A stretch of DNA of 64,000 bases from Hahella sp. HN01 (GTDB lineage: Bacteria; Pseudomonadota; Gammaproteobacteria; Pseudomonadales; Oleiphilaceae). Every line of letters begins with the position of its first letter. Position 1 is the first letter of the stretch. The DNA lies in the NCBI RefSeq assembly GCF_018986435.1, contig NZ_JAHMIN010000003.1:188595-252594 (forward strand), read 5' to 3'. This document shows, one piece after another, positions 18,332-26,341 of the stretch. The translations under genes were made by a program, and so were the position numbers. Below the pieces are notes generated by a model. That model was given only the letters and a program-made list of their open reading frames with translations, made no database searches and was not told the origin of the DNA.

Positions 18332-18889
18332 TCAATCGCGCAGACAGGATGGGTCGAACGGGCCTATCGTCAATAAAACTTCTTCTTCGTGATCGTCAGT
18401 AAACTGCGACGCATCGAACAGAGTGCGCCGTTGCATCTCCGCTCCCAATTCCTGGGCTAGTTTCTCGAACAGTTTCCAGGAGGCCTGGTTGCTGGGATTA
18501 ATGGTCGTTTGCAGGTGCGATACGTTTCGACAGGCGTCCCGCGCAAGAATGGCGCGCAACATCTGTCCCGCCAGTCCTTTTCCGCGCATGGATCTATCAA
18601 CCGCCACCTGCCAGATGAACAGGGTGTTGGCGTCTTCCGGCAGGAGGTATCCGGAAATAAATCCTCCTGGTTTTTGATTTTCACTTTCATCAACGCTTGT
18701 CGCTATGACGCAGGTATTCGCCCAATGCGTGCATTGCAGCAAGTTGCAGTAAACCGAATTTTCGTCCAGTGGGGGACAGCGTGAGATGAGTTGGTGAACG
18801 GAAGGGCCGTCTTCAGCGGTGGGCGCACGCAGAATAATCTCTGACTGACGCCTGTCTGGAATGTGCATAGCAGTAATTTCGTTTCTCAT
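18332..18889 (-). CDS. ectA: L-2,4-diaminobutyric acid acetyltransferase
   Basis: About 185 aa GNAT acetyltransferase that acetylates the gamma-amino group of diaminobutyrate using acetyl-CoA. The EctA pattern is clear: LRAPTAEDGPSVHQLISRCPPLDENSVYC, LFIWQVAVDRSMRGKGLAGQML (acetyl-CoA loop RGKGLA) and TTINPSNQASWKLF. The start is ambiguous. ATG 18928, 18889 and 18868 are all in frame with no strong ribosome site, and a candidate promoter at 18900-18928 would favour 18868. First gene of the ectABCD operon. No aspartokinase (ask_ect) or EctR gene accompanies the operon here. Confidence 0.93.
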   Translation of the reverse strand: MRNEITAMHIPDRRQSEIILRAPTAEDGPSVHQLISRCPPLDENSVYCNLLQCTHWANTCVIATSVDESENQKPGGFISGYLLPEDANTLFIWQVAVDRSMRGKGLAGQMLRAILARDACRNVSHLQTTINPSNQASWKLFEKLAQELGAEMQRRTLFDASQFTDDHEEEVLLTIGPFDPSCLRD

Positions 18890-18899
18890 GGGGTGGAGG

Positions 18900-18928
18900 A
18901 TTCTATACAGTTGATACTTAGAATACAA
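18900..18928 (-). promoter_or_regulatory. Candidate ectA promoter
   Basis: On the minus strand TTGTAT (18928-18923) is followed after 17 bases by TAGAAT (18905-18900). The -10 box is a 5/6 match and the -35 a weak 3/6 match. If right, transcription would start near 18893 and ectA translation would start at the internal ATG 18868. The upstream stretch to about 19020 is AT-rich, as usual for osmotically induced ect promoters. Confidence 0.35.
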
Positions 18929-19281
18929 ACTAAATATTTCTTGCGTGTTTCAGTCGTATCCACAAAATCGCGCTATTTTGCGGCACTTGTGGCGTGTAAA
19001 TGTTAAAAATAAGTTACAGTAAGAAGTAATAATTTGAGAGGCCTGGATGCGTGTACGCCGGGTTCTATAAGCGTTACAGGCGGAGAGGTTGAAATATGAC
19101 CAGGTCGGCGCGGAATGAAAATAACGTCAGGATATTGCGCTAAATTGCTCTAGGAGGAGGCGCAGCGCTGGAGTCTGGGAATTTGGAGTTGAAATGAATA
19201 AGTTGGGAGTAGAAATAAAAAGGGGCCGCCAAATTGAAGCCCCTTGTTAAGTTCAGATGTTTGAAATCTGCTCGAGTGCGC
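18929..19281. other. Intergenic region upstream of ectA
   Basis: 353 bases without a credible gene. The part next to ectA is AT-rich promoter DNA. The far end carries the terminator of the binding-protein gene at 19220-19245. Nothing else was identified. Confidence 0.5.
19217..19245 (-). terminator. Terminator of the TctC-type gene
   Basis: AAGGGGC (19220-19226) pairs with GCCCCTT (19239-19245). On the minus strand the stem is followed by TTTTTATTTC, a proper U tract. It lies 37 bases after the stop codon. Confidence 0.85.
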
Positions 19282-20235
19282 TTAGATGCTGTTAAGCAGT
19301 CTGCGGATGGTGACTTCTTGCTCTTCCAGGAAGCCTTTGGCGTCCTGTGTCGGGATGTATAGAGATTCCCAGCCGTATTTCAGTCTGACGGTTTTCCAGT
19401 CTGGAGACTTGTCCAGCGCGGCGAGCATGTCCGCATATTTGGTGACGGTTTTGTCCGGGGTGCCGGGAGCGACGAAGAAGCCGCGCCAGTTGGCGAGAAC
19501 GACGTCCAGGCCTTGTTCTTTCATTGTCGGAATATCAAACCCTTCCAGACGCTCGGCGCTGGTGACGCCCAGTGCGCGCAGCTCGCCGGACTTGATCTGT
19601 TTTACGACTTCCCCCATGCCGGTCACCATCGCAAGGGCGTAACCGTTGGAGAATTTACGCATGGCGTCGCCGCCGCCGTCGCTGGCGGAGTAACGCAGCT
19701 TTTTAGAGGACATGTTGGCCGCTTCCAATACCGCCAGCGCGGTAATGTGGTCCAGGCTGCCTTTGGCGGAGCCGCCTACGATAGGCTTGCGCTTGCCAAT
19801 TTCTTTGATGGCCGCCAGCAGGTCATTCATGTTTTGGTAGGGAGAGTCTTTGTTCACCACGACGACCTGATATTCAGCGATCAGCATGGCGACGGGCGTG
19901 ACGTCCCGAAACGAGCGTTCGTAAACGCCCGACAGGCTGCGCAGAATCAGCGGCAGCGACTGCACCATCAGGGCGTCCTTATAATCTTTGGATGTCGCCA
20001 GCGCGTTCAATGCGCGTCCGCCGCCTTCACCGGAATAATTCACATACTTGGCGCCGCCGATGAGCCCCATTTTAGTGAGCGCTGCGCCGGTCTCTCTGGC
20101 GGTGGTGTCCCAGCCGCCGCCTTCGCCAGCGGGGATGAGAAACTTCTGCACGTCTGCATGAGCGGTCGGAGCCAGCGCCAGCGTAAGGGCGGCGGCTTGT
20201 AAAAACGTTTTCACATTCCTGAAAAATATTGGCAT
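19282..20235 (-). CDS. Tripartite tricarboxylate transporter substrate-binding protein (TctC/Bug family)
   Basis: 317 aa. Signal peptide MPIFFRNVKTFLQAAALTLALAPTAHA, with cleavage after AHA near residue 27, then a TctC-type periplasmic binding fold: FLIPAGEGGGWDTTARETGAAL, MIAEYQVVVVNKDSPYQ, GGSAKGSLDHITALAVL and LANWRGFFVAPGTP. AGGAGG precedes the ATG. Such proteins deliver carboxylates to TctAB membrane proteins, but neither tctA nor tctB is adjacent, so this is an orphan receptor that may serve a distant transporter or a sensing role. It has its own terminator. Substrate unknown. Confidence 0.85.
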   Translation of the reverse strand: MPIFFRNVKTFLQAAALTLALAPTAHADVQKFLIPAGEGGGWDTTARETGAALTKMGLIGGAKYVNYSGEGGGRALNALATSKDYKDALMVQSLPLILRSLSGVYERSFRDVTPVAMLIAEYQVVVVNKDSPYQNMNDLLAAIKEIGKRKPIVGGSAKGSLDHITALAVLEAANMSSKKLRYSASDGGGDAMRKFSNGYALAMVTGMGEVVKQIKSGELRALGVTSAERLEGFDIPTMKEQGLDVVLANWRGFFVAPGTPDKTVTKYADMLAALDKSPDWKTVRLKYGWESLYIPTQDAKGFLEEQEVTIRRLLNSI

Positions 20236-20595
20236 ATGCGTCTACCTCCTGTGCTTGAAATTCTAGGTAAGATTTGAACTGGATTACAGGAGTAAGTCGC
20301 GCGGTGGCGAGTATTGTCCGTTACGCGTGTTTGCAACGTGCGGAAATACGCAGGGAGTGGAAGATTTTGAAGATACTGCTTTCATGGTCTGCTCCTGTTA
20401 TTTTTATCGAGCATAACGTATAAGCGCCTGAGAAAAAACGAGATTTCTGTAAACACGAACTCGCTTTTTCGCCTGTTTTTTGATCAATAAAAAAGCAGGG
20501 GCGATGCTTCTTCCCGAATATAGAGAGCTAAGCTGTCACCAACCTGTCATGGAAACGCTCCCATTAATTTTTTGTGACAGGGTTTGCATTTCATT
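20236..20595. other. Intergenic region upstream of the TctC-type gene
   Basis: 360 bases without a clear gene. It holds a decamer CGAGCATAAC (20408-20417) that recurs upstream of the next gene, and an inverted repeat AACCTGTCA (20541-20549) / TGACAGGGTT (20575-20584) with one bulged base just past the stop of the 113-aa frame, possibly its terminator. Confidence 0.4.
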
Positions 20596-20937
20596 TTATA
20601 GCCCGCGGAGGTAGTCAGAGAGGGTGTTTTGGGCGCGAGACAGCTCATTGACGCCTTGCTCGGCGCGGGATACGCCGCTGCATAAACTGAAGCGAACCAG
20701 CCTGATTTTTAACCGCAGCCCGGGTGGACGCCGTTTACGTTTGCACAGGAGGTCGGCGGTGGGTTCAGCGGATCGGTAAACGCGACTTTGGTCGTGATCA
20801 TTTTTCAGTGATGCGGCGATTGCGTTATTGACTGCGCCTTCGTCTGCGTCAATTTGCTCCAGCGCAATATCCGTCCCCTGGCGATAGTTAACCAGTGCGC
20901 GCAATAGTTGGCGTGCGCTGCATATCATGAGCTTCAT
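20596..20937 (-). CDS. Small hypothetical protein
   Basis: 113 aa, not recognised: MKLMICSARQLLRALVNYRQGTDIALEQID at the N-terminus and a basic middle with KRKRRPPGLRLKIR. No signal peptide or membrane segment. A GGAG lies ahead of the ATG and a hairpin follows the stop, which modestly supports a real gene, but codon use does not clearly separate it from chance. It is isolated between two intergenic regions of more than 300 bases. Confidence 0.35.
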   Translation of the reverse strand: MKLMICSARQLLRALVNYRQGTDIALEQIDADEGAVNNAIAASLKNDHDQSRVYRSAEPTADLLCKRKRRPPGLRLKIRLVRFSLCSGVSRAEQGVNELSRAQNTLSDYLRGL

Positions 20938-21275
20938 ATTCCATACTCCGCTGTATCTATCCCTGTCTTTCCGAGCATAACTTATGCCGTGTTTGCGCGT
21001 ATGACCCGGGTCAATAACTTTCCGAGGGAGGCGTACTCTGGGGCGCTATATCGATAAAGGTGACTCTAACGCGGATTTAATACTGTGCCCGTGACTGGAT
21101 ATTCATTATTTTGCCGCGTATAGATGTAGTTCAGGCGTTTTCGCAAATGTGCAGTTTTGCATCGACGCGGCTGTCGGCGACGTCAGCATTTGAACGCGAA
21201 ACTGTTAGAGGATTTTCACAATAATCATGTCAGGCCGGTGTCGCATTCGCCCGGTGTGACGGTAGGAGGTGGTTC
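20938..21275. other. Intergenic region with divergent promoters
   Basis: 338 bases between the small minus-strand frame and the Cys-rich protein gene. It contains the second copy of CGAGCATAAC (20972-20981). No gene was seen, and no clear promoter beyond that repeat. Confidence 0.4.
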
Positions 21276-22328
21276 GTGTCTTCATTGCCCAGCGCTGCGT
21301 TTGTAAATACGCATGGCGGCGCCAACAAATCTGGTGGCGCCAACAACTGTGGCGTCATAAACAGTCATGGCGTCGTAAATAGCCATGGCGCCAAGAGTTG
21401 CTTTATTTGCGGTCTGGCTGTGCAGCGCGTTGTGATAGGCGCGGCGACGTCATCGGAACTCACTTGCGATAACCCGGAATGTCGACGTCTGGCTGAGCGC
21501 CGGGCGGCCACCCCACCAGCCTTGTTTGACGCACAAGTGAAATTTCACCGTCAGCGGATGCAGGAAAGAAAAGTCATCGCAGAAGCTGAGCAACGGCGGA
21601 TAGAAACGCAAAGCGCGGAGGAAGCGAAGCAGAATCAGGCGCTATACGCCCAGCTCGCCAAGTCGGAAGGCCTGGACCCCGAAGGCGCCCCGGTCACTAT
21701 TCCCACTGCGCCGACCCGTCTCACTACGTTGCCGAAACATCGTATTCGGCAGTACCGCGATTTCCTGACGCAAATCATCAGTGAAGCCTGCATGCACGGC
21801 TTTAAGGATACGGACGACGATCTCGCCAGCCGCGCGCGCTCTAAAGCCAACAATAAGCCTTTGGAGCACTCTGAAACTCTGGCCAATATGAACATGCATC
21901 TGTGCACCATGTGCAAAGGTGGCTGTTGCACCAGTGGGCGTGAGCACGCTTATCTGTCGGCCAGCGTTATTCGGCGTTTTATGCGGGAAAATCCCGAGCT
22001 GCGACCTCGCCATGTGCTACAGCTTTATCTGGATAAACTATCCGGCAAGTCCATACGCGGCTCATGCATCAATCACACAAACAAAGGCTGCAGTCTCCCA
22101 CGGGAAATGCGTTCGGATATCTGTAACGGCTACTTTTGCGATTCGCTGAAAAGCTTCAATCGCAAATATGCGCGAGAGACGCCGCCGTCGCAGATTATCG
22201 CCATCGCCAGGGCGCAGGATAACTGGAGTCGTTTTCACCCTGAGCAGAGCAATGACGTTGTCGCCATCGCTATAGTGTCCTCGGAAGAGGCGAAACTGCT
22301 TCCGCTGCCGGAAGGCCCACGCGAGTAA
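21276..22328 (+). CDS. Cys-rich protein with hexapeptide repeat and YkgJ-like cluster, function unknown
   Basis: 350 aa from a GTG start with AGGAGG just ahead. Three parts are visible. Residues 11-40 are five tandem copies of a six-residue unit N-x-x-G-x-x. Residues 42-69 have a C-x2-C-x18-C-x4-C pattern (CFICG, CDNPEC), zinc-ribbon-like. After a charged helical linker, residues 210-288 have C-x2-C-x3-CC and four more cysteines (264, 272, 283, 288), a spacing resembling YkgJ/UPF0153 zinc-or-iron chelating domains. No signal peptide, so probably a cytoplasmic metal or Fe-S protein. I do not recognise the full-length family. Isolated gene, convergent with the beta-CASP nuclease. Confidence 0.75.
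   Translation: MSSLPSAAFVNTHGGANKSGGANNCGVINSHGVVNSHGAKSCFICGLAVQRVVIGAATSSELTCDNPECRRLAERRAATPPALFDAQVKFHRQRMQERKVIAEAEQRRIETQSAEEAKQNQALYAQLAKSEGLDPEGAPVTIPTAPTRLTTLPKHRIRQYRDFLTQIISEACMHGFKDTDDDLASRARSKANNKPLEHSETLANMNMHLCTMCKGGCCTSGREHAYLSASVIRRFMRENPELRPRHVLQLYLDKLSGKSIRGSCINHTNKGCSLPREMRSDICNGYFCDSLKSFNRKYARETPPSQIIAIARAQDNWSRFHPEQSNDVVAIAIVSSEEAKLLPLPEGPRE
21306..21395 (+). repeat. Five 18-bp coding repeats
   Basis: Five consecutive 18-base units within the Cys-rich gene, each encoding N-x-[HSC]-G-x-x (NTHGGA, NKSGGA, NNCGVI, NSHGVV, NSHGAK). They share GGCGYC after the third codon. Such in-frame tandem repeats can vary in copy number between strains. Confidence 0.75.
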
Positions 22329-22351
22329 AGCGACGCATGGACGATTGAAGA

Positions 22352-23713
22352 CTAGATCTCCAGTTGCGCCTCATCCAGATATTCCGGGGCTGAGGCGCGC
22401 CAGCCCAACTCATCCGCGATGCGTAAGCGTAACGTATCCGACGCCACGCTTTCGCCATGGGTGACATAAGTGTGGCGGGGAGGCTGCTTGAAGCCTCTTA
22501 ACCAACTCAGAATCTCCGCATAGTCCGCGTGCGCGGAGAGGCTTTCCAGGTTGATCACCTCCGCTTTCACCGGGAAATATTCACCATGAATTTTGACTCT
22601 TTCTGCGCCATGGGTGAGGGCGTCTCCCCGTGTGCCCGGCGCCTGGAATCCGGCGAACACAATTGTGTTGCGATGGTCGGGTAACAGGGTCTTAAGGTGG
22701 TGCAGCACCCGACCGCCGCTGGCCATGCCGCTGGCTGACACGATGATGCAGGGAAACTTCTTGCGATTGAGTTCTATCGATTCCTCTACGGTGCGGACAA
22801 AGTGCGTGCCCTGGTCGATCAGGGCGCAGTCCTCCGCAGTAAGGCGGTGTTCTTTGTGGTAGTGGCAGAAAATCTCGGTGGCGCTTATCGCCATCGGGCT
22901 ATTGAGGAATACTGGCAGGTCGGGGATGCTGTTGTCGGCCTTGAGTAACTGGATTAAGTAAAGCAGATGTTGGGCGCGGCCCACGGCGAAGGAGGGGATC
23001 AAAACGATGCCGCCGCGTTTGGCGGTAGCGTTGATCGCCTCGCTGAGCTGCGCGCGCACATCGACTTTGTCATGCAGACGGTCGCCGTATGTCGACTCCA
23101 CCACCAGATAGTCCGCCGCCGCAATGGTTTCCGGCGGATACATGATGCGGTCTTCCTGCCGTCCCAGATCGCCGGAAAATACGATAGAGCCTTTGGCGCC
23201 GCTCAGTTGTACGCTACCTGCGCCCAGGATATGTCCGGCTCGATGTATTTCCGCAGTAACGCCGTGGATAGGGGAAAACTTCTCATGGAAGTCCACGGTT
23301 TCAAAATGCTTCAGTGCTTCCCAGGCGTCTTTCTCTGTGTACAAAGGTAATGCGGGGCTGTGCTTGGAAAATTTGCGCTTGTTGGCGTAACGGGCGTCTT
23401 CTTCTTGTAGAAAACCGGAGTCCGGCAGAAGTACCTTCGCCAGCGCGTAGGTGGCGGGAGTGCAAAAGACTTTGCCTTTGAAACCGTGTTTCATCAGTGC
23501 GGGGATGTAGCCGCTGTGATCCAGATGGGCGTGGCTGAGCACTACCGACTTGATTTCCGACGCTTTGGCGGGAAAGGGTTTCCAGTTGCGCTCACGCAGG
23601 GCTTTCACTCCCTGATACAGACCGCAATCCAGCAAAAATTTTCCGGAGCCCTCACTAAGTAAATACTTAGACCCTGTCACCGTACCCGCCGCGCCGAGAA
23701 ATTTTAGATGCAT
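22352..23713 (-). CDS. MBL-fold / beta-CASP RNA-processing nuclease
   Basis: 453 aa. The N-terminal metallo-beta-lactamase fold has the zinc motif SHAHLDHSG, then GHILGAGS and FSGDLGR. The inserted beta-CASP domain has IPSFAVGRAQHLLYLI and VSASGMASGGRVLHHL, and the C-terminal RMMBL part has SLSAHADYAEIL and YVTHGE. This is the CPSF73-like exonuclease/endonuclease family, zinc-dependent, acting on RNA in the cytoplasm. ATG 23713 matches the family start (MHLKFLGAAGTVTGSKYLL). Its neighbour across 220 bases is the divergent phosphorylase gene, so a shared role in nucleotide turnover is conceivable, though unproven. Confidence 0.9.
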   Translation of the reverse strand: MHLKFLGAAGTVTGSKYLLSEGSGKFLLDCGLYQGVKALRERNWKPFPAKASEIKSVVLSHAHLDHSGYIPALMKHGFKGKVFCTPATYALAKVLLPDSGFLQEEDARYANKRKFSKHSPALPLYTEKDAWEALKHFETVDFHEKFSPIHGVTAEIHRAGHILGAGSVQLSGAKGSIVFSGDLGRQEDRIMYPPETIAAADYLVVESTYGDRLHDKVDVRAQLSEAINATAKRGGIVLIPSFAVGRAQHLLYLIQLLKADNSIPDLPVFLNSPMAISATEIFCHYHKEHRLTAEDCALIDQGTHFVRTVEESIELNRKKFPCIIVSASGMASGGRVLHHLKTLLPDHRNTIVFAGFQAPGTRGDALTHGAERVKIHGEYFPVKAEVINLESLSAHADYAEILSWLRGFKQPPRHTYVTHGESVASDTLRLRIADELGWRASAPEYLDEAQLEI

Positions 23714-23937
23714 TGTGAGACTCCCAGAGGAATTAAAGAAGCATTCCGTCTACTGTAATGGCGGAGTGAGCTTGGGTTTTTGACTTAACGCAGATAAGCC
23801 GTACTCGTGTTTATTACACTGGTCTTAGATGCGCCCTGATGTAGCCTGTTATTATCTTAGTCCATCGACAATGAAACAGTTGGCGGAGCCAGCGCGGACC
23901 TGTCGGGGCGAAGTTCGAACAATTTGCGGAAAACACT

Positions 23938-25455
23938 ATGCAGCAACGCGAACTTAATTATTTATTTCTTAAGCGGATCGGCATTAACACCCATCAGGAA
24001 CCGGTGGTGTATATGCGGCAGGATTGCCACGTATGTCGGTCGGAAGGCTTCAACGCGCACTCTCGGGTACGGGTGACCACTAACAAGCGCAGCATCATTG
24101 CGACGGTTAATCAGGTCACCGACGGCTGGTTGTCGCACCAGGAGGCGGGTTTGTCCGACGCCGCCTGGCGCCTGCTGGATGCGGAGGACGGCGAGGTGGC
24201 TTATTTCAGTCACACCAAAGCGGTGGACTCGATGAGCCATGTGCGCGGCAAACTGTATGGCGCCTCGCTGACTCAGGAAAGCGCTGACGAGGTGGTGAGA
24301 GATATCGCCGGCGGACTGTATTCAGACGTACAGTTGGCGGCGTTTGTCACCGCCTGCGCCGGTAGTCGTTTGAACCAGGATGAAGTGGCGGCGCTCACCA
24401 GCGCCATGGTGAAGGTGGGCCAGCGCATCGACTGGGGAACCTCGCCGATCATGGACAAGCATTGCGTCGGCGGTCTGCCGGGCAACCGCACCACGCCGAT
24501 TGTGGTCGCCATTGTCACCGCCTGCGGCCTGCGCATGCCGAAGACATCTTCCCGCGCCATTACGTCGCCAGCGGGCACCGCCGACACCATGGAGACGATG
24601 GCGCCGGTGAACCTTTCTCTGGCGCAAATGAAGAAAGTGGTGGAGCAGGAAGGCGGCTGCATCGCCTGGGGCGGATCAGTGAGTCTGAGTCCGGCGGACG
24701 ACGTGCTGATTCGCATCGAACGGGCGCTGGATCTGGATAGCGAAGGGCAGCTGGTGGCCTCGGTCATTTCCAAAAAAGTGGCGGCGGGCTCCACCCATGT
24801 GTTGATAGATATTCCTATCGGCATGACCGCCAAAGTGCGCAGCCCGGAATATGCGGAGCGTCTTGCCTCCCATATGCGTTATACCGGAGAGAAGCTGGGC
24901 ATTCAGGTAGAGGCGATGTTCACTGACGGCGCGCAGCCGGTCGGCCGAGGCATTGGGCCGGCCCTGGAGGCGCGGGACATATTGGCGGTGCTGCGTAATC
25001 AGGCGGAAGCGCCGTCTGATTTGCGCGAACGGGCGTTGACGCTGGCCGGACGTTTGCTGGAGATAGGCGGCGTCGCCAGCCATGGCGCCGGCGTCGCTCG
25101 CGCCAGAGAAACACTGGAGTCCGGCGCAGCGTTAAACAAATTCATGGCTATTTGCGAAGCGCAGGGGGGATTCCATGAGCCAGCGCTGGCGCCGCACTGT
25201 TATGAAGCCACCGCCGATCGGGTTGGAGTGGTTTCCTTCGTAAATAACCGTTTCGTGTCCAAGTTGGCGAAACTTGCGGGAGCGCCCTCAAACCCGTCTG
25301 CGGGTGTGGACTTCCATGTTAAATTGGGGCAAAAGGTGAGGGTGGGAGACCCGCTGTTCAGCATCTATGCGGAAGCGCCTGGCGAACTGGCGTACGCACT
25401 GGACTTTTTGCGCGATCACCCCAATGAAATCCGTATAGAAGAGGAAAGTCTATAA
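23938..25455 (+). CDS. AMP/thymidine phosphorylase family protein
   Basis: 505 aa, longer than E. coli thymidine phosphorylase (about 440) because of an extra N-terminal domain of roughly 90 residues, as in archaeal AMP phosphorylases. The phosphate and base site is very like the archaeal type: DKHCVGGLPGNRTTPIVV (173 onward) and PKTSSRAITSPAGTADTME (201-219). The C-terminal pyrimidine-phosphorylase domain follows. AMP phosphorylase releases adenine and ribose 1,5-bisphosphate; a nucleoside phosphorylase would give ribose 1-phosphate. The substrate cannot be settled from sequence. Its stop overlaps the ATG of the PRPP synthetase-like gene (TAATG), so the two are translationally coupled. Confidence 0.85.
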   Translation: MQQRELNYLFLKRIGINTHQEPVVYMRQDCHVCRSEGFNAHSRVRVTTNKRSIIATVNQVTDGWLSHQEAGLSDAAWRLLDAEDGEVAYFSHTKAVDSMSHVRGKLYGASLTQESADEVVRDIAGGLYSDVQLAAFVTACAGSRLNQDEVAALTSAMVKVGQRIDWGTSPIMDKHCVGGLPGNRTTPIVVAIVTACGLRMPKTSSRAITSPAGTADTMETMAPVNLSLAQMKKVVEQEGGCIAWGGSVSLSPADDVLIRIERALDLDSEGQLVASVISKKVAAGSTHVLIDIPIGMTAKVRSPEYAERLASHMRYTGEKLGIQVEAMFTDGAQPVGRGIGPALEARDILAVLRNQAEAPSDLRERALTLAGRLLEIGGVASHGAGVARARETLESGAALNKFMAICEAQGGFHEPALAPHCYEATADRVGVVSFVNNRFVSKLAKLAGAPSNPSAGVDFHVKLGQKVRVGDPLFSIYAEAPGELAYALDFLRDHPNEIRIEEESL

Positions 25456-26327
25456 TGTTGCTTTACAACCTGGCGCCGGGGCATCCGGTGGCTGAGAGAC
25501 TCGCCGCCGCCCCCGGGATGGACGTCGGTAACTACCAAATGCGACAGTTTCCCGATGGCGAAACCTATATTCGCATCGAAGGGGAAACACCGAGAAAGGC
25601 GATTGTGTGCGCTGATCTTTCCAACCCGGATCAGAAAATTCTGCCCGTTTTGTTATTCGCCGCCACCCTGAGGGATCTGGGCGTGGAGCATATCACCCTG
25701 GTGGCGCCTTATCTGCCCTACATGCGTCAGGATATTCGCTTTCATCCCGGCGAGGGCGTGACCTCGCGCTATTTCGCCCGCATGATTTCCGCCCACTTTG
25801 ATCGCCTGCTGACGATTGACCCTCATCTGCATCGTTATCACTCACTGGACGATCTTTACACGATTCCCGCCCGCTCATTGGCGGCGGCGCCGGCGATTGC
25901 GGACTGGATTCGCACGCATCTGGACAAGCCGGTCATCGTCGGGCCGGACAGCGAAAGCGATCAGTGGGTCAGCCATGTGGCGGAGTTGGCGGGGTGTGAC
26001 CGTCTGGTGTTCAGCAAAACCCGCCTGGGCGACAAAGACGTCATTATCGACGCCACGAATGCGGAGAAGTACCGGGAGTATTCGCCGGTGATGGTGGACG
26101 ATATCATTTCCACCGGGCGCACTATGATTGAAGCCGCTGCGGAACTGGTGGCGGCGGGTCTGCATCGCCCTGTCTGCATTGGCGTACACGCCGTGTTCGC
26201 GGACGACGCTTATCACGCGATCCAGGCGGCGCCTATCGAACGGACGGTCAGTTGTAATACCGTGATTCACGCCACCAATGGCATTGATGTTGGCGAACTG
26301 TTGTTGCAGGCGCTACAGGAGCGCTGA
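25455..26327 (+). CDS. Ribose-phosphate pyrophosphokinase-like protein
   Basis: 290 aa, shorter than the housekeeping Prs (about 315) and closer in motif to archaeal-type enzymes. Visible: the ATP-loop region QFPDGETYIRI, PYLPYMRQDIRF, the Mg/ATP motif TIDPHLHRYH (DPH at 122-124), and the PRPP-binding loop VMVDDIISTGRTM (212-224). It would make PRPP from ribose 5-phosphate and ATP, or from a related sugar phosphate. The TAATG overlap with the phosphorylase gene suggests the phosphorylase product is routed to PRPP or the reverse. It is probably a second copy, not the housekeeping prs, which is not in this window. Confidence 0.85.
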   Translation: MLLYNLAPGHPVAERLAAAPGMDVGNYQMRQFPDGETYIRIEGETPRKAIVCADLSNPDQKILPVLLFAATLRDLGVEHITLVAPYLPYMRQDIRFHPGEGVTSRYFARMISAHFDRLLTIDPHLHRYHSLDDLYTIPARSLAAAPAIADWIRTHLDKPVIVGPDSESDQWVSHVAELAGCDRLVFSKTRLGDKDVIIDATNAEKYREYSPVMVDDIISTGRTMIEAAAELVAAGLHRPVCIGVHAVFADDAYHAIQAAPIERTVSCNTVIHATNGIDVGELLLQALQER

Positions 26328-26341
26328 TCCGCCTGCGCTAG

